This document shows, piece after piece, positions 7,812 to 16,761 of a stretch of 64,000 bases of DNA. The translations under genes and the position numbers were made by a program. Source of the DNA: Cocleimonas sp. Lineage in GTDB: Bacteria; Pseudomonadota; Gammaproteobacteria; Thiotrichales; Thiotrichaceae. Numbering within the stretch: the stretch's first letter is position 1; each line of letters opens with the position of its first letter. Where the stretch lies: the NCBI GenBank assembly GCA_021647365.1, contig JAKIUW010000015.1, forward strand, positions 15,257-79,256. The letters are read 5' to 3'. The notes beneath the pieces were generated by a model, which worked only from the letters and a program-made list of their open reading frames with translations, was not told the origin of the DNA and searched no databases.

Positions 7812-9958
7812 TGTCTAATACCAAAGATTTACTCATTGAAATTGGCACGGAAGAGCTTCCACCAAAAGCATTACAAACTTTATCAAATGCATTTACAGCT
7901 GGTGTAGTTGCTGGCTTAAAAGAGGCATCCTTAGAAGCAAGCGAAGTAATCTCTTATGCCGCGCCAAGACGTTTGGCAATTCTTCTTAAAGACGTGCCAA
8001 CCAAACAAGCAGATCAATCTGTTGAGCGTAAAGGCCCTGCAAAAGCGGCGGCGTTTGATGCCGATGGCAACCCCACAAAAGCCGTTGAAGGTTTTGCACG
8101 TTCTTGCGGTGTAGCACCACAAGAACTTGAAGAAATTGAAACCCCAAAAGGCACTTGGCTTATTTTTAAACAAGACGTGGCGGGTAAAAACACCAGCGAC
8201 CTATTGCCAGAAATTGTGAGCCAGTCACTAGCAAAATTACCCATCCCAAAACGTATGCGCTGGGGTGCGAGCGATATTGAATTTGTTCGCCCTGTGCATT
8301 GGATTGTGATGATGCAAGGTAATGAAGTAATTGAAGGCAATATCCTTGGTATCGCTTCTTCAAACACCACCAAAGGTCATCGCTTTCATCACCCTGACAC
8401 CATCACGATCAAGCAAGCTTCAAGCTATGCAGAGCAGTTACGCGAGACTGGGCATGTGATTGCTAATTTTAAAGAGCGCCGAGATGAGGTTCAAAAACAA
8501 GCAGAAGCCGCTGCAAAAAAATTAGGCGGTATTGCACAGCTTGATAGCGCGCTGTTGGATGAAGTCACAGGATTGATTGAACTTCCTATCGCTGTAAGTG
8601 GGAGTTTTGGCGAAGAGTTTTTGGATATTCCTCAGGAATGTTTAATCTCAAGTATGCAAGATCATCAGAAGTATTTTCCTGTTGTTGATAAAGATGGAAA
8701 ACTACTGCCCTACTTTATAACAACCAGTAATATTAAAAGCAAAAATCCCGATGCAGTTCGCCAAGGTAATGAGCGCGTGATTCGCCCTCGCTTTGCCGAT
8801 GCTAAGTTCTTTTGGGATCAAGATTGTAAGGTTACTTTAGAGTCTCATCGCGAGAGTACTAAAAAAATCATCTTCCAAAAAGATCTAGGAACATTGTTTG
8901 AGAAAACAGAACGTGTCGCTGATCTTGCCGGATTTATTGCAGAGAAATTGAATACTAATAAAACTGAAAGCAAGAAAAATCAAATAGTGAAGCAGGCAAA
9001 ACGTGCCGCTCGTCTTTCTAAATGTGACCTAATGAGTGAAATGGTCAAAGAATTTCCTGAATTGCAAGGCATTATGGGGCGTTACTATGCTTCAAATGAT
9101 GAAGAAGCATCAGGTATTGTCGCAGCGATGCAGGAACAATACGAACCTAAATTCGCAGGTGATACAATCCCTACCAGCGAATTAGGTAAAATATTATCAT
9201 TGGCTGATAAAATAGATACATTAGTAGGAATATTTGCTGTAGGAATGAAGCCCACCGGCAGCAAAGATCCTTTTGCTCTACGCCGAGCATCCCTAGGTCT
9301 ATTACGTATCCTTATTGAAGGAAAACTTAATATTGATCTAGAAGAATTGTTTTGGGAAAGTTCAAAAATATTACCTCAATCAAGTGATTTAGGTAATAAT
9401 ATTAATTGGAAATACTCATATAAATATACAATGGATCGTCTTCGTTCTTATTATCTCGACCAAGGACTAACAAATGAGGTTATCAATACTGTTACAGAGT
9501 TAAAGTATTCGGAAGAGATTCAAAAGAGGGTTACTACACTTCCAAATATGACTAGTCCATTAGACTTTGATAAGCGAGTTCACGCGGTCGCGAAATTTAA
9601 ATCCTTACCAGAAGCGGAGTCTCTTGCCGCTGCGAATAAGAGAATTAGCAATATACTTAAGAAATCTGGCGGTCAACCTTTCATTAGAGATGTTGATAAA
9701 TTACTGTTAAAAGAACCTGCCGAAATAACTTTATACGAAGCCGTAACAGCACAACAAGTAAAACTAGCACCATTGTTTGAAAGTGGCGACTATTCATCAG
9801 CTCTCACTTCACTTGCAAGCCTACGCGATGATGTAGATGCCTTCTTTGATGGCGTTATGGTAATGGCAGATGATGAAAAGTTGAGAAATAACCGCTTGGC
9901 ATTGCTCAATCAGCTACGAAACCTCTTCCTTAATATTGCTGACTTATCGCGCTTATAA
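7811..9958 (+). CDS. glyS: Glycine-tRNA ligase beta subunit
   Basis: Beta chain of the tetrameric glycyl-tRNA synthetase, 715 residues, a little longer than the about 689 of E. coli. It begins LLIEIGTEELPPKAL, the family hallmark. Further conserved parts are KRMRWG near residue 155, PRFADAKFFWDQD in the middle, and KPTGSKDPFALRRASLGLLRI. The C-terminal anticodon-binding DALR-type region ends with NRLALLNQLRNLFLNIADLS. It binds tRNA-Gly and is needed for charging by GlyQ. Immediately coupled to glyQ. Confidence 0.97.
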   Translation: MSNTKDLLIEIGTEELPPKALQTLSNAFTAGVVAGLKEASLEASEVISYAAPRRLAILLKDVPTKQADQSVERKGPAKAAAFDADGNPTKAVEGFARSCGVAPQELEEIETPKGTWLIFKQDVAGKNTSDLLPEIVSQSLAKLPIPKRMRWGASDIEFVRPVHWIVMMQGNEVIEGNILGIASSNTTKGHRFHHPDTITIKQASSYAEQLRETGHVIANFKERRDEVQKQAEAAAKKLGGIAQLDSALLDEVTGLIELPIAVSGSFGEEFLDIPQECLISSMQDHQKYFPVVDKDGKLLPYFITTSNIKSKNPDAVRQGNERVIRPRFADAKFFWDQDCKVTLESHRESTKKIIFQKDLGTLFEKTERVADLAGFIAEKLNTNKTESKKNQIVKQAKRAARLSKCDLMSEMVKEFPELQGIMGRYYASNDEEASGIVAAMQEQYEPKFAGDTIPTSELGKILSLADKIDTLVGIFAVGMKPTGSKDPFALRRASLGLLRILIEGKLNIDLEELFWESSKILPQSSDLGNNINWKYSYKYTMDRLRSYYLDQGLTNEVINTVTELKYSEEIQKRVTTLPNMTSPLDFDKRVHAVAKFKSLPEAESLAAANKRISNILKKSGGQPFIRDVDKLLLKEPAEITLYEAVTAQQVKLAPLFESGDYSSALTSLASLRDDVDAFFDGVMVMADDEKLRNNRLALLNQLRNLFLNIADLSRL

Positions 9959-10158
9959 CTGCTTTTATGGGTGAGTCGGCTTAATCATTCAAACACAACC
10001 GCTTGTGTATTGTTTGTAGGGAAAAGGTAGAATTAGCGCTACTATTTCTACAAGTTAAGAAAATATAAAAATAAGACATATACTCATCGCCACCTCAGGA
10101 AATCTTGCTAGATTAACTAAACACGTCTTATATTATTTATATATAACTTACTTTACAA

Positions 10159-10201
10159 ACAAAAAGCGCCTCTTGCTGGGGAAAGCAAGAAGCGCTATTT
10201 T
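10159..10201. terminator. Bidirectional rho-independent terminator-like hairpin
   Basis: Stem AGCGCCTCTTGCT / AGCAAGAAGCGCT with loop GGGGAA. It is followed by ATTTTTTG on the plus strand and by TTTTTG on the minus strand. It could end glyS transcripts or an RNA made leftward from the repeated-hairpin region. Confidence 0.65.
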
Positions 10202-10217
10202 TTGTAACATATAAAGT

Positions 10218-10315
10218 GTGTCTCTTCACGGGGAAGGCAAAGAGACACGACTGAGACTGGTAGTTATTTTATTTTTATTGATTAACTAAACTACTCATCA
10301 TCTCAGGGTCTTGCT
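10218..10315. ncRNA. Structured repeat unit A, candidate small RNA
   Basis: The first stem is GTGTCTCTT / AAGAGACAC with loop CACGGGGAAGGC. A second, longer fold joins TGAG...GTAGTT with AACTA...CTAC...CTCA around an AT-rich loop. The unit ends CTACTCATCATCTCAGGGTCTT. The near-identical unit B lies 185 bases downstream. GGGGA in the first loop resembles a CsrA/RsmA contact motif, but only one such site per unit is seen. Strand and promoter are undetermined. Confidence 0.4.
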
Positions 10316-10402
10316 TGGTTTGTGTATTTCTACTTAAAAGTGAAATCACACTTTAAATCACTGGATTTGCAACTCTGCAATATCCAATAATTTTAAATAA
10401 AT

Positions 10403-10502
10403 GTGTCTCTTCACCGGGGAGAGCAAAGAGACACGGGTTGAGACTGGTAGTTATTTTATTTTTATTTATTAACTAAACTACTCATCGCCTCAGGGGCTTG
10501 CT
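10403..10502. ncRNA. Structured repeat unit B, candidate small RNA
   Basis: Second copy of the unit at 10218. It has the same GTGTCTCTT / AAGAGACAC stem with loop CACCGGGGAGAGC, the same GACTGGTAGTTATTTTATTT segment, and the same CTACTCATCGCCTCAGGGGC tail, then a run of A. Loop and linker differ while the stems are kept, which argues for a selected RNA structure rather than a recent accidental duplication. Confidence 0.4.
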
Positions 10503-10907
10503 AAAAAAACTTTAAAAATTCCATTTGAATCTTTTTTTATTTTATTTGAACTTATTATCTTATGTTCCGTATTGTACTTATGATAATGCAATGGCAATGC
10601 CAACTTTTCATATATATTCATAACTAATTGTATTATAAAGAGTAATTATTTTTAATAAGTAAATTATCACACTCTAAACTGATTGTTTTATGTCAATAAC
10701 TGACACTGCTTTGTCGTTACTTTGTTGATAGTGTCACCATTAGACCTGACAGAATCATTCATGACTTTGCCTAAATGAAGAGATGTCTTGATTCTATTCA
10801 ACCAACATTGCAAAATGGGGAACGAATGTTGCAAAACTCACTCTGATATCATCATGAGTAGATAAATCAGCATTACACGGCTAATAACTAATAACAGGAG
10901 AATAACA

Positions 10908-11057
10908 ATGAAAAAACAAATGATTTACATAATGCTACTGGGGATTACACTATTATCTTTAAATGCTTGCGGAACAATCGCTGGCATGGGTAAAGACTTG
11001 CAAAGAGCAGGTCAAGTTGTAGAAGGGAAAGCGCAACAACAGCAACAACGCTATTAA
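10908..11057 (+). CDS. Entericidin-family small lipoprotein
   Basis: A 49-residue protein missed by length cut-offs. It begins MKKQMIYIMLLGITLLSLNAC with a lipobox (LNAC), followed by GTIAGMGKDLQRAGQVVEG and a short Gln-rich tail. This is the pattern of EcnA/EcnB entericidins (C-N/G-T-x-G-x-G-K-D), small envelope lipoproteins linked to stress or toxin-antitoxin behaviour in enterics. A good ribosome site (ACAGGAG) lies eight bases before the ATG, and a terminator follows directly. The role in this organism is inferred from the family. Confidence 0.85.
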   Translation: MKKQMIYIMLLGITLLSLNACGTIAGMGKDLQRAGQVVEGKAQQQQQRY

Positions 11058-11080
11058 CCAGCTCAGCTATCAACACCCAC

Positions 11081-11111
11081 AAAAAGCCCTGACAAGTGCA
11101 GGGCTTTTTTA
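11081..11111 (+). terminator. Rho-independent terminator of the entericidin gene
   Basis: AAAAAGCCCT, loop GACAAGTGC, AGGGCTTTTTT, ending 54 bases after the stop codon. A copy of the G-tract repeat begins five bases later. Confidence 0.9.
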
Positions 11112-11115
11112 TGGA

Positions 11116-11143
11116 TCATGTAAAAGTGGGGGGGTGTGCTTTG
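11116..11143 (+). repeat. G-tract repeat, solo copy
   Basis: Consensus copy on the plus strand (ATCATGTAAAAGTG, GGGGGGTGTGCTTT). It lies directly behind the entericidin terminator and in front of the remnant ORF at 11160-11329. Confidence 0.95.
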
Positions 11144-11159
11144 GCAACCATAAAATAGA

Positions 11160-11329
11160 TTATTTTTTAAAATCTTTTGTAAACTCAATATAAAATAATC
11201 CCATTAGCTCACCTACAACAAGCCCTATTAAACACCCGTTTGGACTGAGGTTTCAGTATTTGAAAAATAACCAATTAAAGCTCCAATACCAGCACCTACA
11301 ATCACTTCAATAAAATGTGCTTTATGCAT
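11160..11329 (-). pseudogene. Frameshifted small glycine-zipper membrane protein remnant
   Basis: On the minus strand an ATG at 11329 opens MHKAHFIEVIVGAGIGALIG and stops after 33 codons. Reading on in the neighbouring frame gives GCLIGLVVGELMGLFYIEF and TKDFKK before a stop at 11160. One missing or extra base would join them into a membrane protein of about 55 residues with small-residue (G/A) helices. No family is recognised. It lies just downstream of sseB on the same strand. Confidence 0.4.
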
Positions 11330-11330
11330 T

Positions 11331-12101
11331 TTAATGCACTGTTCTAGACCCTTTAATATAAAACGGCGTAATATTCTCAATCATAAATTCACTAATATCT
11401 GGGTCATCATAATCAACCACATAGAAATCAACCGTCTCATACGGCAACTTAGTTTCTAGTATCGAAATCTTCTGAATCGCAGTTTCTATAATTTTATCAA
11501 AGTCACCTTTGCCTTGAATGCCTACCATTAAGTGTTCTACATCATCTTCTGCGGGAATTTGAATAGTCCCAAGGTAGGCAGCTTCTACGCCTTTATGCTT
11601 GGCAAAAAATCGTGAAAGCTCAGCGGTAAACTCTTCTGGAACATCCTGAGAATGTCCAAGTAATACCTCAGTATCTTCATCAAGTTCATGCTCACTGTTT
11701 GTCATCAAGTCAGTATCAAGTAGTACCGCAATATCTTCTGGTTCAAACTCCATACCAAATTCAGAATTTGGATTCAACACCAAAGGTGCGCCCATGGTAA
11801 TCTGAAAAAGCGCCGAGGTTGGCATTTCTAAATAAGGCTCATCCGTATCAATTGCCTGCTGCAGCATTTGTAACGATGTAAAAAATGGCACAACAGGGCT
11901 TTTGTCTTCTTCGCGTTCCCAGTGCTGAATAATCAGCCCTTGCTCTTCTTCTAAGGTGAATTTACCTGTATCTTCCTCTTCGGGTGAACCTAGGATGAAA
12001 ATTTTAGCATCCATTAACTCTTCATAAAAAGCAGGCGCTTGCGTGTTATCAGCCGCGGCTTTGTGTAATGCTTTTTCAAGATCATTTGTTGGAAGTAGCA
12101 T
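11331..12101 (-). CDS. sseB: SseB-like protein
   Basis: A 256-residue acidic cytoplasmic protein, matching the size of E. coli SseB (about 258). The N-terminal half has FYEELMDAKIFILG and VPFFTSLQMLQQAI, typical of the SseB N-terminal domain. The C-terminal half has YLGTIQ, then HLMVGIQGKGDFDKII and VDFYVVD. SseB affects serine sensitivity in E. coli, and its biochemical activity is unclear. It is transcribed leftward and likely monocistronic. The downstream remnant begins one base after its stop. Confidence 0.85.
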   Translation of the reverse strand: MLLPTNDLEKALHKAAADNTQAPAFYEELMDAKIFILGSPEEEDTGKFTLEEEQGLIIQHWEREEDKSPVVPFFTSLQMLQQAIDTDEPYLEMPTSALFQITMGAPLVLNPNSEFGMEFEPEDIAVLLDTDLMTNSEHELDEDTEVLLGHSQDVPEEFTAELSRFFAKHKGVEAAYLGTIQIPAEDDVEHLMVGIQGKGDFDKIIETAIQKISILETKLPYETVDFYVVDYDDPDISEFMIENITPFYIKGSRTVH

Positions 12102-12260
12102 GGGTATTTCTCGTTATTAGTTGGGGGCGCATTTGTTAATGTACTTGTTGCTTTGGGTAATAATTAACCAGCAAGGCCGTTGATGTCAAGCAACTACAGA
12201 TTAAGTTGCTTAGATTTCTGCCAATAGCGTATTTATGCCTTTATCGTTATAATATTTCGT

Positions 12261-12288
12261 AAAGCACACCCCCCCACTTTTACATGGT
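12261..12288 (-). repeat. G-tract repeat, solo copy in front of mutS
   Basis: Minus-strand consensus copy (CCATGTAAAAGTG, GGGGGGTGTGCTTT). Its inner ATG, read on the plus strand (tacATGgtg), opens an in-frame extension upstream of the likely mutS start, so the repeat lies in the mutS leader. Confidence 0.95.
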
Positions 12289-12316
12289 GTTTTTAAATAT
12301 AGGTTACATTGCACAA

Positions 12317-14905
12317 ATGCCAAAAAACACTACAAAGACAAAAAAATCTAAACCTCAGCATACGCCAATGATGCAGCAATACTTGCGCATCAAGTCGGAA
12401 AATCCTGAGCTTTTGTTGTTCTACCGCATGGGCGATTTTTATGAGCTATTTTTTGATGATGCCAAACGCGCAGCAGAGATTTTAAACATCACACTTACCG
12501 CACGCGGAAAAGCCAATGGCGAGCCGATACCGATGGCAGGAATTCCTTATCACGCCGCTGAACAATATTTACCACGCCTTTTAAAGCAGGGAATCTCTGT
12601 TGGGATTTGCGAGCAAATTGGCGACCCAGCCACATCAAAAGGCCCCGTTGAACGTAAAGTTATGCGTATCCTTACGCCTGGCACGGTCACCGATGAATTT
12701 TTATTAGAAGAGCGACGTGATAATCTATTACTGGCTGTTTCTAGCGTTGATGATAGCTATGGCATTGCCTGTATCGACCTGAGCAATGGGCGTTTTAATG
12801 TACAACAAGTTGCTGATCACCCAACCTTAGTAAATGAGATTGAGCGTTTACGCCCTGCTGAAATTCTTATCCAAGAAGACTCAAATACATTACCCGCAGA
12901 AAACTACCCAATCACCCAGCGAGCGCCTTGGCACTTTGATGAAGAAACCGCGCGCTCACTATTACACAAGCAACTTGGCACACATGATTTGGCAGGTTTT
13001 GGTTGTGATGAATTACCCGCCGCGATAATCGCCGCAGGTGCGCTATTGCAATATGTGAATGAAACTCAGCGCACGGCTTTGCCACACATTAATAGTATGC
13101 AAGTCGAAAGCTCAGACGACGGTATTATTTTAGATGCCGCCAGCCGCCGTAATTTAGAACTTGAACGCAGTTTAATGGGCAATCATAAAAACACACTAAT
13201 TTCCGTTTTAGACAATACCGCCACCAGTATGGGCGCGCGTTTATTAAGCCGTTGGTTAAATAAACCACTGCGTGATCAAAACGTGTTACGTAATCGTCAT
13301 CAAGCGGTTGATAGCCTGATTCACCAATACCATTACGAAACTTTGCATGAATCATTGCGCCATGTGGGCGACATTGAACGCATTATTTCACGCATTGCTT
13401 TAGGGTCTGCGCGCCCACGTGATTTATCAACTTTGAATAATTCACTCAAAACTGTACCGCAGCTTCATGGCGTTTTACAGCCGATTGATAATCCACATAT
13501 TCAAACGCTACAAGCCAATATTGGGTTGCATGAAGATTTAGTTTTATTACTGGATAAAGCGGTGATTGAAAACCCACCCGTGCTTATTCGTGATGGTGGC
13601 GTGATTGCCGAAGGCTACGATGAAGAGCTGGACGAGCTACGTAACCTCAGCAAAAATTCTGACCAGTATTTATTAGATTTAGAAACCCGCGAAAAAGAAC
13701 GTACAGGCATCGCCAGCTTAAAAGTTGCGTATAACCGCGTGCATGGTTTTTATATTGAAATTCCACGTACGCAAACTGAAAATATCCCGCCCGAATACAT
13801 TCGTCGTCAAACTTTAAAAATGGCAGAGCGATTTATACTGCCTGAGCTAAAAGAATTTGAAGATAAGGTGCTGTCAGCACGTGAACGCTCGCTATCGCGC
13901 GAAAAAGCATTGTACGAAAGCTTGCTCAAAGAGTTAGCGCATCACATTTTGCCACTGCGTGATACTGCGCAACATATTGCCGAACTCGACGTAATCAGCA
14001 ACTTTGCAGAACGTGCAGTTATCAATAATTACAGTTGCCCAACGCTTACCGATCAAGCAGGCATTCAAATCACCGCCGGAAGACACCCTGTAGTTGAGCA
14101 AACATTGGATAATCCTTTTGTACCCAATGATTTAAATATGGATGATGGGCGACGTATGTTGATAATTACGGGTCCGAATATGGGCGGTAAATCAACCTAT
14201 ATGCGTCAAATTACTTTGATTGTACTCATGGCGCACATCGGCTGTTATGTACCCGCAGAAGCTGCAGTTATCGGACCAATCGACAGAATATTCACTCGCA
14301 TCGGCGCGCACGATGATTTAAGCACAGGACGTTCAACCTTTATGGTTGAGATGACCGAAGCGGCAAATATCCTCAACAACGCTACCGAAAACTCGTTGGT
14401 ATTAATGGATGAAATTGGGCGAGGCACCAGCACCTTCGATGGCTTATCACTCGCTTGGGCATTCGCAGAATTTTTAGCCATCAAAAAACAAGCCTTCACG
14501 CTCTTCGCCACACACTACTTTGAGCTAACTGCCCTACCCGAAAAAATAAGCACCATCGCCAATGTGCATATCAATGCGGTTGAGCATGGTGATAAAATCG
14601 TATTTCTGCACAGCGTAAAAGATGGCCCAGCGAATCAAAGTTATGGTTTGCAAGTCGCACAACTGGCTGGCGTACCTAAAAATGTTATCGCCCAAGCACG
14701 TAAGAAACTGCACCAGTTAGAGTTAGATGCAAGACAAGCGCCGCAACATGGGCAAACCATGTCATTAGATTTAGGTTTTACAGAAGAGATAGATGAGGCA
14801 GCGGAAGATGTTAAAAATGCATTGGAAGCGATAGACCCTGACGAGCTAACACCTAAACAAGCACTTGATGCTTTATATAAACTAAAAGCAGTTTTAGACA
14901 AATAA
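12317..14905 (+). CDS. mutS: DNA mismatch repair protein MutS
   Basis: Recognises mismatches and small loops and recruits MutL. With the chosen start (MPKNTTKTKK, 12317) it has 862 residues (E. coli 853). An in-frame ATG at 12284 lies inside the upstream repeat and would add 11 unrelated residues. Visible motifs are HTPMMQQYLRIK, the mismatch-contacting FYRMGDFYELFF, Walker A GPNMGGKSTYMRQ, Walker B LVLMDEIGRGTSTFDGLS, and FATHYFELT. The C-terminal end DELTPKQALDALYKLKAVL is the normal beta-clamp/tetramerisation region. Confidence 0.97.
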   Translation: MPKNTTKTKKSKPQHTPMMQQYLRIKSENPELLLFYRMGDFYELFFDDAKRAAEILNITLTARGKANGEPIPMAGIPYHAAEQYLPRLLKQGISVGICEQIGDPATSKGPVERKVMRILTPGTVTDEFLLEERRDNLLLAVSSVDDSYGIACIDLSNGRFNVQQVADHPTLVNEIERLRPAEILIQEDSNTLPAENYPITQRAPWHFDEETARSLLHKQLGTHDLAGFGCDELPAAIIAAGALLQYVNETQRTALPHINSMQVESSDDGIILDAASRRNLELERSLMGNHKNTLISVLDNTATSMGARLLSRWLNKPLRDQNVLRNRHQAVDSLIHQYHYETLHESLRHVGDIERIISRIALGSARPRDLSTLNNSLKTVPQLHGVLQPIDNPHIQTLQANIGLHEDLVLLLDKAVIENPPVLIRDGGVIAEGYDEELDELRNLSKNSDQYLLDLETREKERTGIASLKVAYNRVHGFYIEIPRTQTENIPPEYIRRQTLKMAERFILPELKEFEDKVLSARERSLSREKALYESLLKELAHHILPLRDTAQHIAELDVISNFAERAVINNYSCPTLTDQAGIQITAGRHPVVEQTLDNPFVPNDLNMDDGRRMLIITGPNMGGKSTYMRQITLIVLMAHIGCYVPAEAAVIGPIDRIFTRIGAHDDLSTGRSTFMVEMTEAANILNNATENSLVLMDEIGRGTSTFDGLSLAWAFAEFLAIKKQAFTLFATHYFELTALPEKISTIANVHINAVEHGDKIVFLHSVKDGPANQSYGLQVAQLAGVPKNVIAQARKKLHQLELDARQAPQHGQTMSLDLGFTEEIDEAAEDVKNALEAIDPDELTPKQALDALYKLKAVLDK

Positions 14906-14969
14906 TACGCATTATTACAGGTTTTAGTCATCGCAGAATCTAATCATATTTCTGCTCAACACTTTATTC

Positions 14970-15608
14970 TTAAGGCTTATTTAAAGCAGCTTTAGCTTTC
15001 ACCCAATCCCGATATGCCCAATATTCACAAGTTAGAGGCAAACGATTTTCGGCAATTATCTTTTCACTAAATGTATATAATTCTTCAAAGTGCGATGATG
15101 CTTTTTGAATGTAAGAAAATTGTTTTTGATCAACATAATGTATTGATTCAATACCTTTCAATACTTCATCATAGCGAGTAAGTACCCACATACACGCCAA
15201 TGCACTGGCAAGAATATTGACACTGGTAATCCATACCGTTGCTTGCCCAAGCATAAGCATCACTAACATTGAAGCAAATAAACCCGATGATGCGCTTATG
15301 GTAATACCAACGACAACCATCTGAAACTTTCGCCTTGCATCACCATCAATCATAACCCCTGTAAAAAGGCCAAACCACAAACCAACGTATAAACTGATAT
15401 TGAAAAGCTCATGTTCTTTATCATAATCAAGCATGATTGCACGATACGTTACAGCAGCTCCCAAAACAAAAATCGCTAAGATAAAGCTTAGATTACTCTT
15501 ATAAAAATATTTTAAGCGTGAGTGTTTAAGCACAAGCTCATCTACAGAAAGTGGTTTGCCTTTTAGGTCGATAGATACTGCGTATTGATTGTCTTTTGAA
15601 TCAAACAT
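14970..15608 (-). CDS. Membrane protein of unknown function
   Basis: 212 residues. Four hydrophobic stretches are visible between residues about 38 and 145 (NLSFILAIFVLGAAVTY, SLYVGLWFGLFTGVMI, FQMVVVGITISASSGLFASM, VWITSVNILASALACMWVL). They sit between a charged N-terminus and a soluble C-terminal tail of about 65 residues. No recognised domain. It lies alone between mutS and the FKBP gene, convergent with mutS. No function can be offered. Confidence 0.6.
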   Translation of the reverse strand: MFDSKDNQYAVSIDLKGKPLSVDELVLKHSRLKYFYKSNLSFILAIFVLGAAVTYRAIMLDYDKEHELFNISLYVGLWFGLFTGVMIDGDARRKFQMVVVGITISASSGLFASMLVMLMLGQATVWITSVNILASALACMWVLTRYDEVLKGIESIHYVDQKQFSYIQKASSHFEELYTFSEKIIAENRLPLTCEYWAYRDWVKAKAALNKP

Positions 15609-15729
15609 CCCTTAAATATAGCTCATTTTATGAGTTTTCCTAAAAATAATAGCTCTGTGCTTTATAGAATCTTTATATGATTCATTGTAATTCTCTTGCA
15701 TAATACTCCGCTCCTTTTAATGACAAAGT

Positions 15730-16209
15730 ATGATTACAATGAAAACATTTCTCACAACACGCTTAACACTCGTTTCCATCATATTTTTTGGTGCTACGCT
15801 TAGCGCTTGCACTGATAACAGTGACATCAAAAAAGTCACTGTAGCGCCCGTTTCAACCTCTATCACCACATTAATCAAAGATGATGTAAAAGTAGGCACA
15901 GGCGAAGAAGCAAAAACAGGTCAAACTGTCTCGGTGCATTACACTGGCTGGTTGTATGACCCAAGCGCTTCAGACAAACATGGCAAACAGTTTGATAGCT
16001 CGCGTACTCGTGGCACACCATTTCAATTTCCACTTGGTGCTGGGCGCGTTATTAAAGGCTGGGATCAAGGCGTAGCGGGTATGAAAGTTGGCGGACAACG
16101 TACGTTAACGATTCCCGCAGATATGGGATACGGCGCGCGTGGTGCTGGCGGGTCTATTCCACCGAATGCTAATTTGATTTTTGATGTTGAATTATTGGGC
16201 GTTGAGTAA
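15730..16209 (+). CDS. FKBP-type peptidyl-prolyl isomerase, lipoprotein
   Basis: 159 residues. A signal sequence ends in LSAC (cysteine about residue 27), predicting a lipid-anchored periplasmic protein. From about residue 50 an FKBP domain follows: TGQTVSVHYTGWL, FDSSRTRGTPFQFPLGAGRV, IKGWDQGVAGMKVGGQR, and YGARGAGGSIPPNANLIFDVELL, with the usual active-site Tyr, Phe, Asp, Trp and Ile positions. It catalyses prolyl cis-trans isomerisation in protein folding. Start at 15730 or nine bases later; neither has a strong ribosome site. An inverted repeat pair directly after the stop probably ends the transcript. Confidence 0.9.
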   Translation: MITMKTFLTTRLTLVSIIFFGATLSACTDNSDIKKVTVAPVSTSITTLIKDDVKVGTGEEAKTGQTVSVHYTGWLYDPSASDKHGKQFDSSRTRGTPFQFPLGAGRVIKGWDQGVAGMKVGGQRTLTIPADMGYGARGAGGSIPPNANLIFDVELLGVE

Positions 16210-16215
16210 GCTATA

Positions 16216-16264
16216 AACTCCCCCCCCTTTTGCATGATCATGTAAAAGTGGGGGGGTGTGCTTT
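16216..16264. repeat. G-tract repeat, inverted pair 1 (terminator-like)
   Basis: The left arm (AACTCCCCCCCC, TTTTGCATGAT) and the right arm (CATGTAAAAGTG, GGGGGGTGTGCTTT) face each other with almost no spacer. Transcribed from either side this gives a long GC-rich hairpin. It lies between convergent FKBP and mreD genes, where a bidirectional terminator is expected. The left arm is diverged and has eight C. Confidence 0.9.
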
Positions 16265-16272
16265 GCTTTAGT

Positions 16273-16761
16273 CTAAAATGACTTCTTCTTAGAATGGAAT
16301 ACCCGTAAAAACCAAGTATAAATAGGCCAAACCGCCATACTGGTAAGAACGGTTATCCAATATCCCCAACCTTCTGGGGAGTTACCAGTAACGCCCAATA
16401 TCCATAGATTTACCAATAAATAAGTGCCTAATACTAGAAATAGCAAAAACATTTGATGAAAAAAGCTCTCTGCTAATATTCTTGGGCGAATCCTCAATGT
16501 CATTAACATAACAATTATAAAGCCGAAAGCATGTTGCCCCATAATCGAGCCGTGAATGGCATCGACTAATAAACCTACAAACCAAGCCAAGAATAAGCTG
16601 GCCTTTTTGGGTAAAAATAACCCCCAATGAATTAACGTTAGTGCAACCCATTCTGGTCGCCACAATAACCATTCTTCTCGTAATGGTAATAGGCTTAGGG
16701 CAAAGGCGACGACTAGCGATATTATAATCGCGCCTGTAAATCGAAGAGAAATACTGTCCAT
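16273..16761 (-). CDS. mreD: Rod shape-determining protein MreD
   Basis: 162 residues, five to six predicted membrane helices: AIIISLVVAFALSLLPL, then PEWVALTLIHWGLFLP, then FLAWFVGLLVDAIHGS. The WxLxWPxW-type N-terminal pattern and the segment GLLVDAIHGSIMGQHAFGF are typical of MreD. It belongs to the elongasome scaffold with MreB and MreC. Its start overlaps the mreC stop by one base, so it is the last gene of the mreBCD operon. Confidence 0.9.
   Translation of the reverse strand: MDSISLRFTGAIIISLVVAFALSLLPLREEWLLWRPEWVALTLIHWGLFLPKKASLFLAWFVGLLVDAIHGSIMGQHAFGFIIVMLMTLRIRPRILAESFFHQMFLLFLVLGTYLLVNLWILGVTGNSPEGWGYWITVLTSMAVWPIYTWFLRVFHSKKKSF

Larger units (their letters stand above)
9959..10907. 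other. 949-base non-coding region with repeated hairpins
   Basis: No supportable protein gene on either strand. It contains a strong bidirectional hairpin at 10159-10201 and two copies of a roughly 100-base unit (10218-10315 and 10403-10502). A remnant of the unit's tail lies at 10081-10110, and an inverted repeat TGACACT...AGTGTCA at 10701-10736. The organisation suggests one or more structured small RNAs. The last 150 bases lead into the entericidin gene. Confidence 0.6.

Noticed and set aside
8014..8373. 119-residue minus-strand frame inside glyS
   Set aside because: A shadow of the well-supported glyS coding frame; no ribosome site or homology.
10802..10840. Operator-like CAACATT...AATGTTG before the entericidin gene
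   Set aside because: Short and AT-rich; expected by chance in this region.
12284..12316. mutS start at the ATG within the repeat
   Set aside because: It would add 11 residues with no similarity to MutS; the ATG at 12317 fits the family length.
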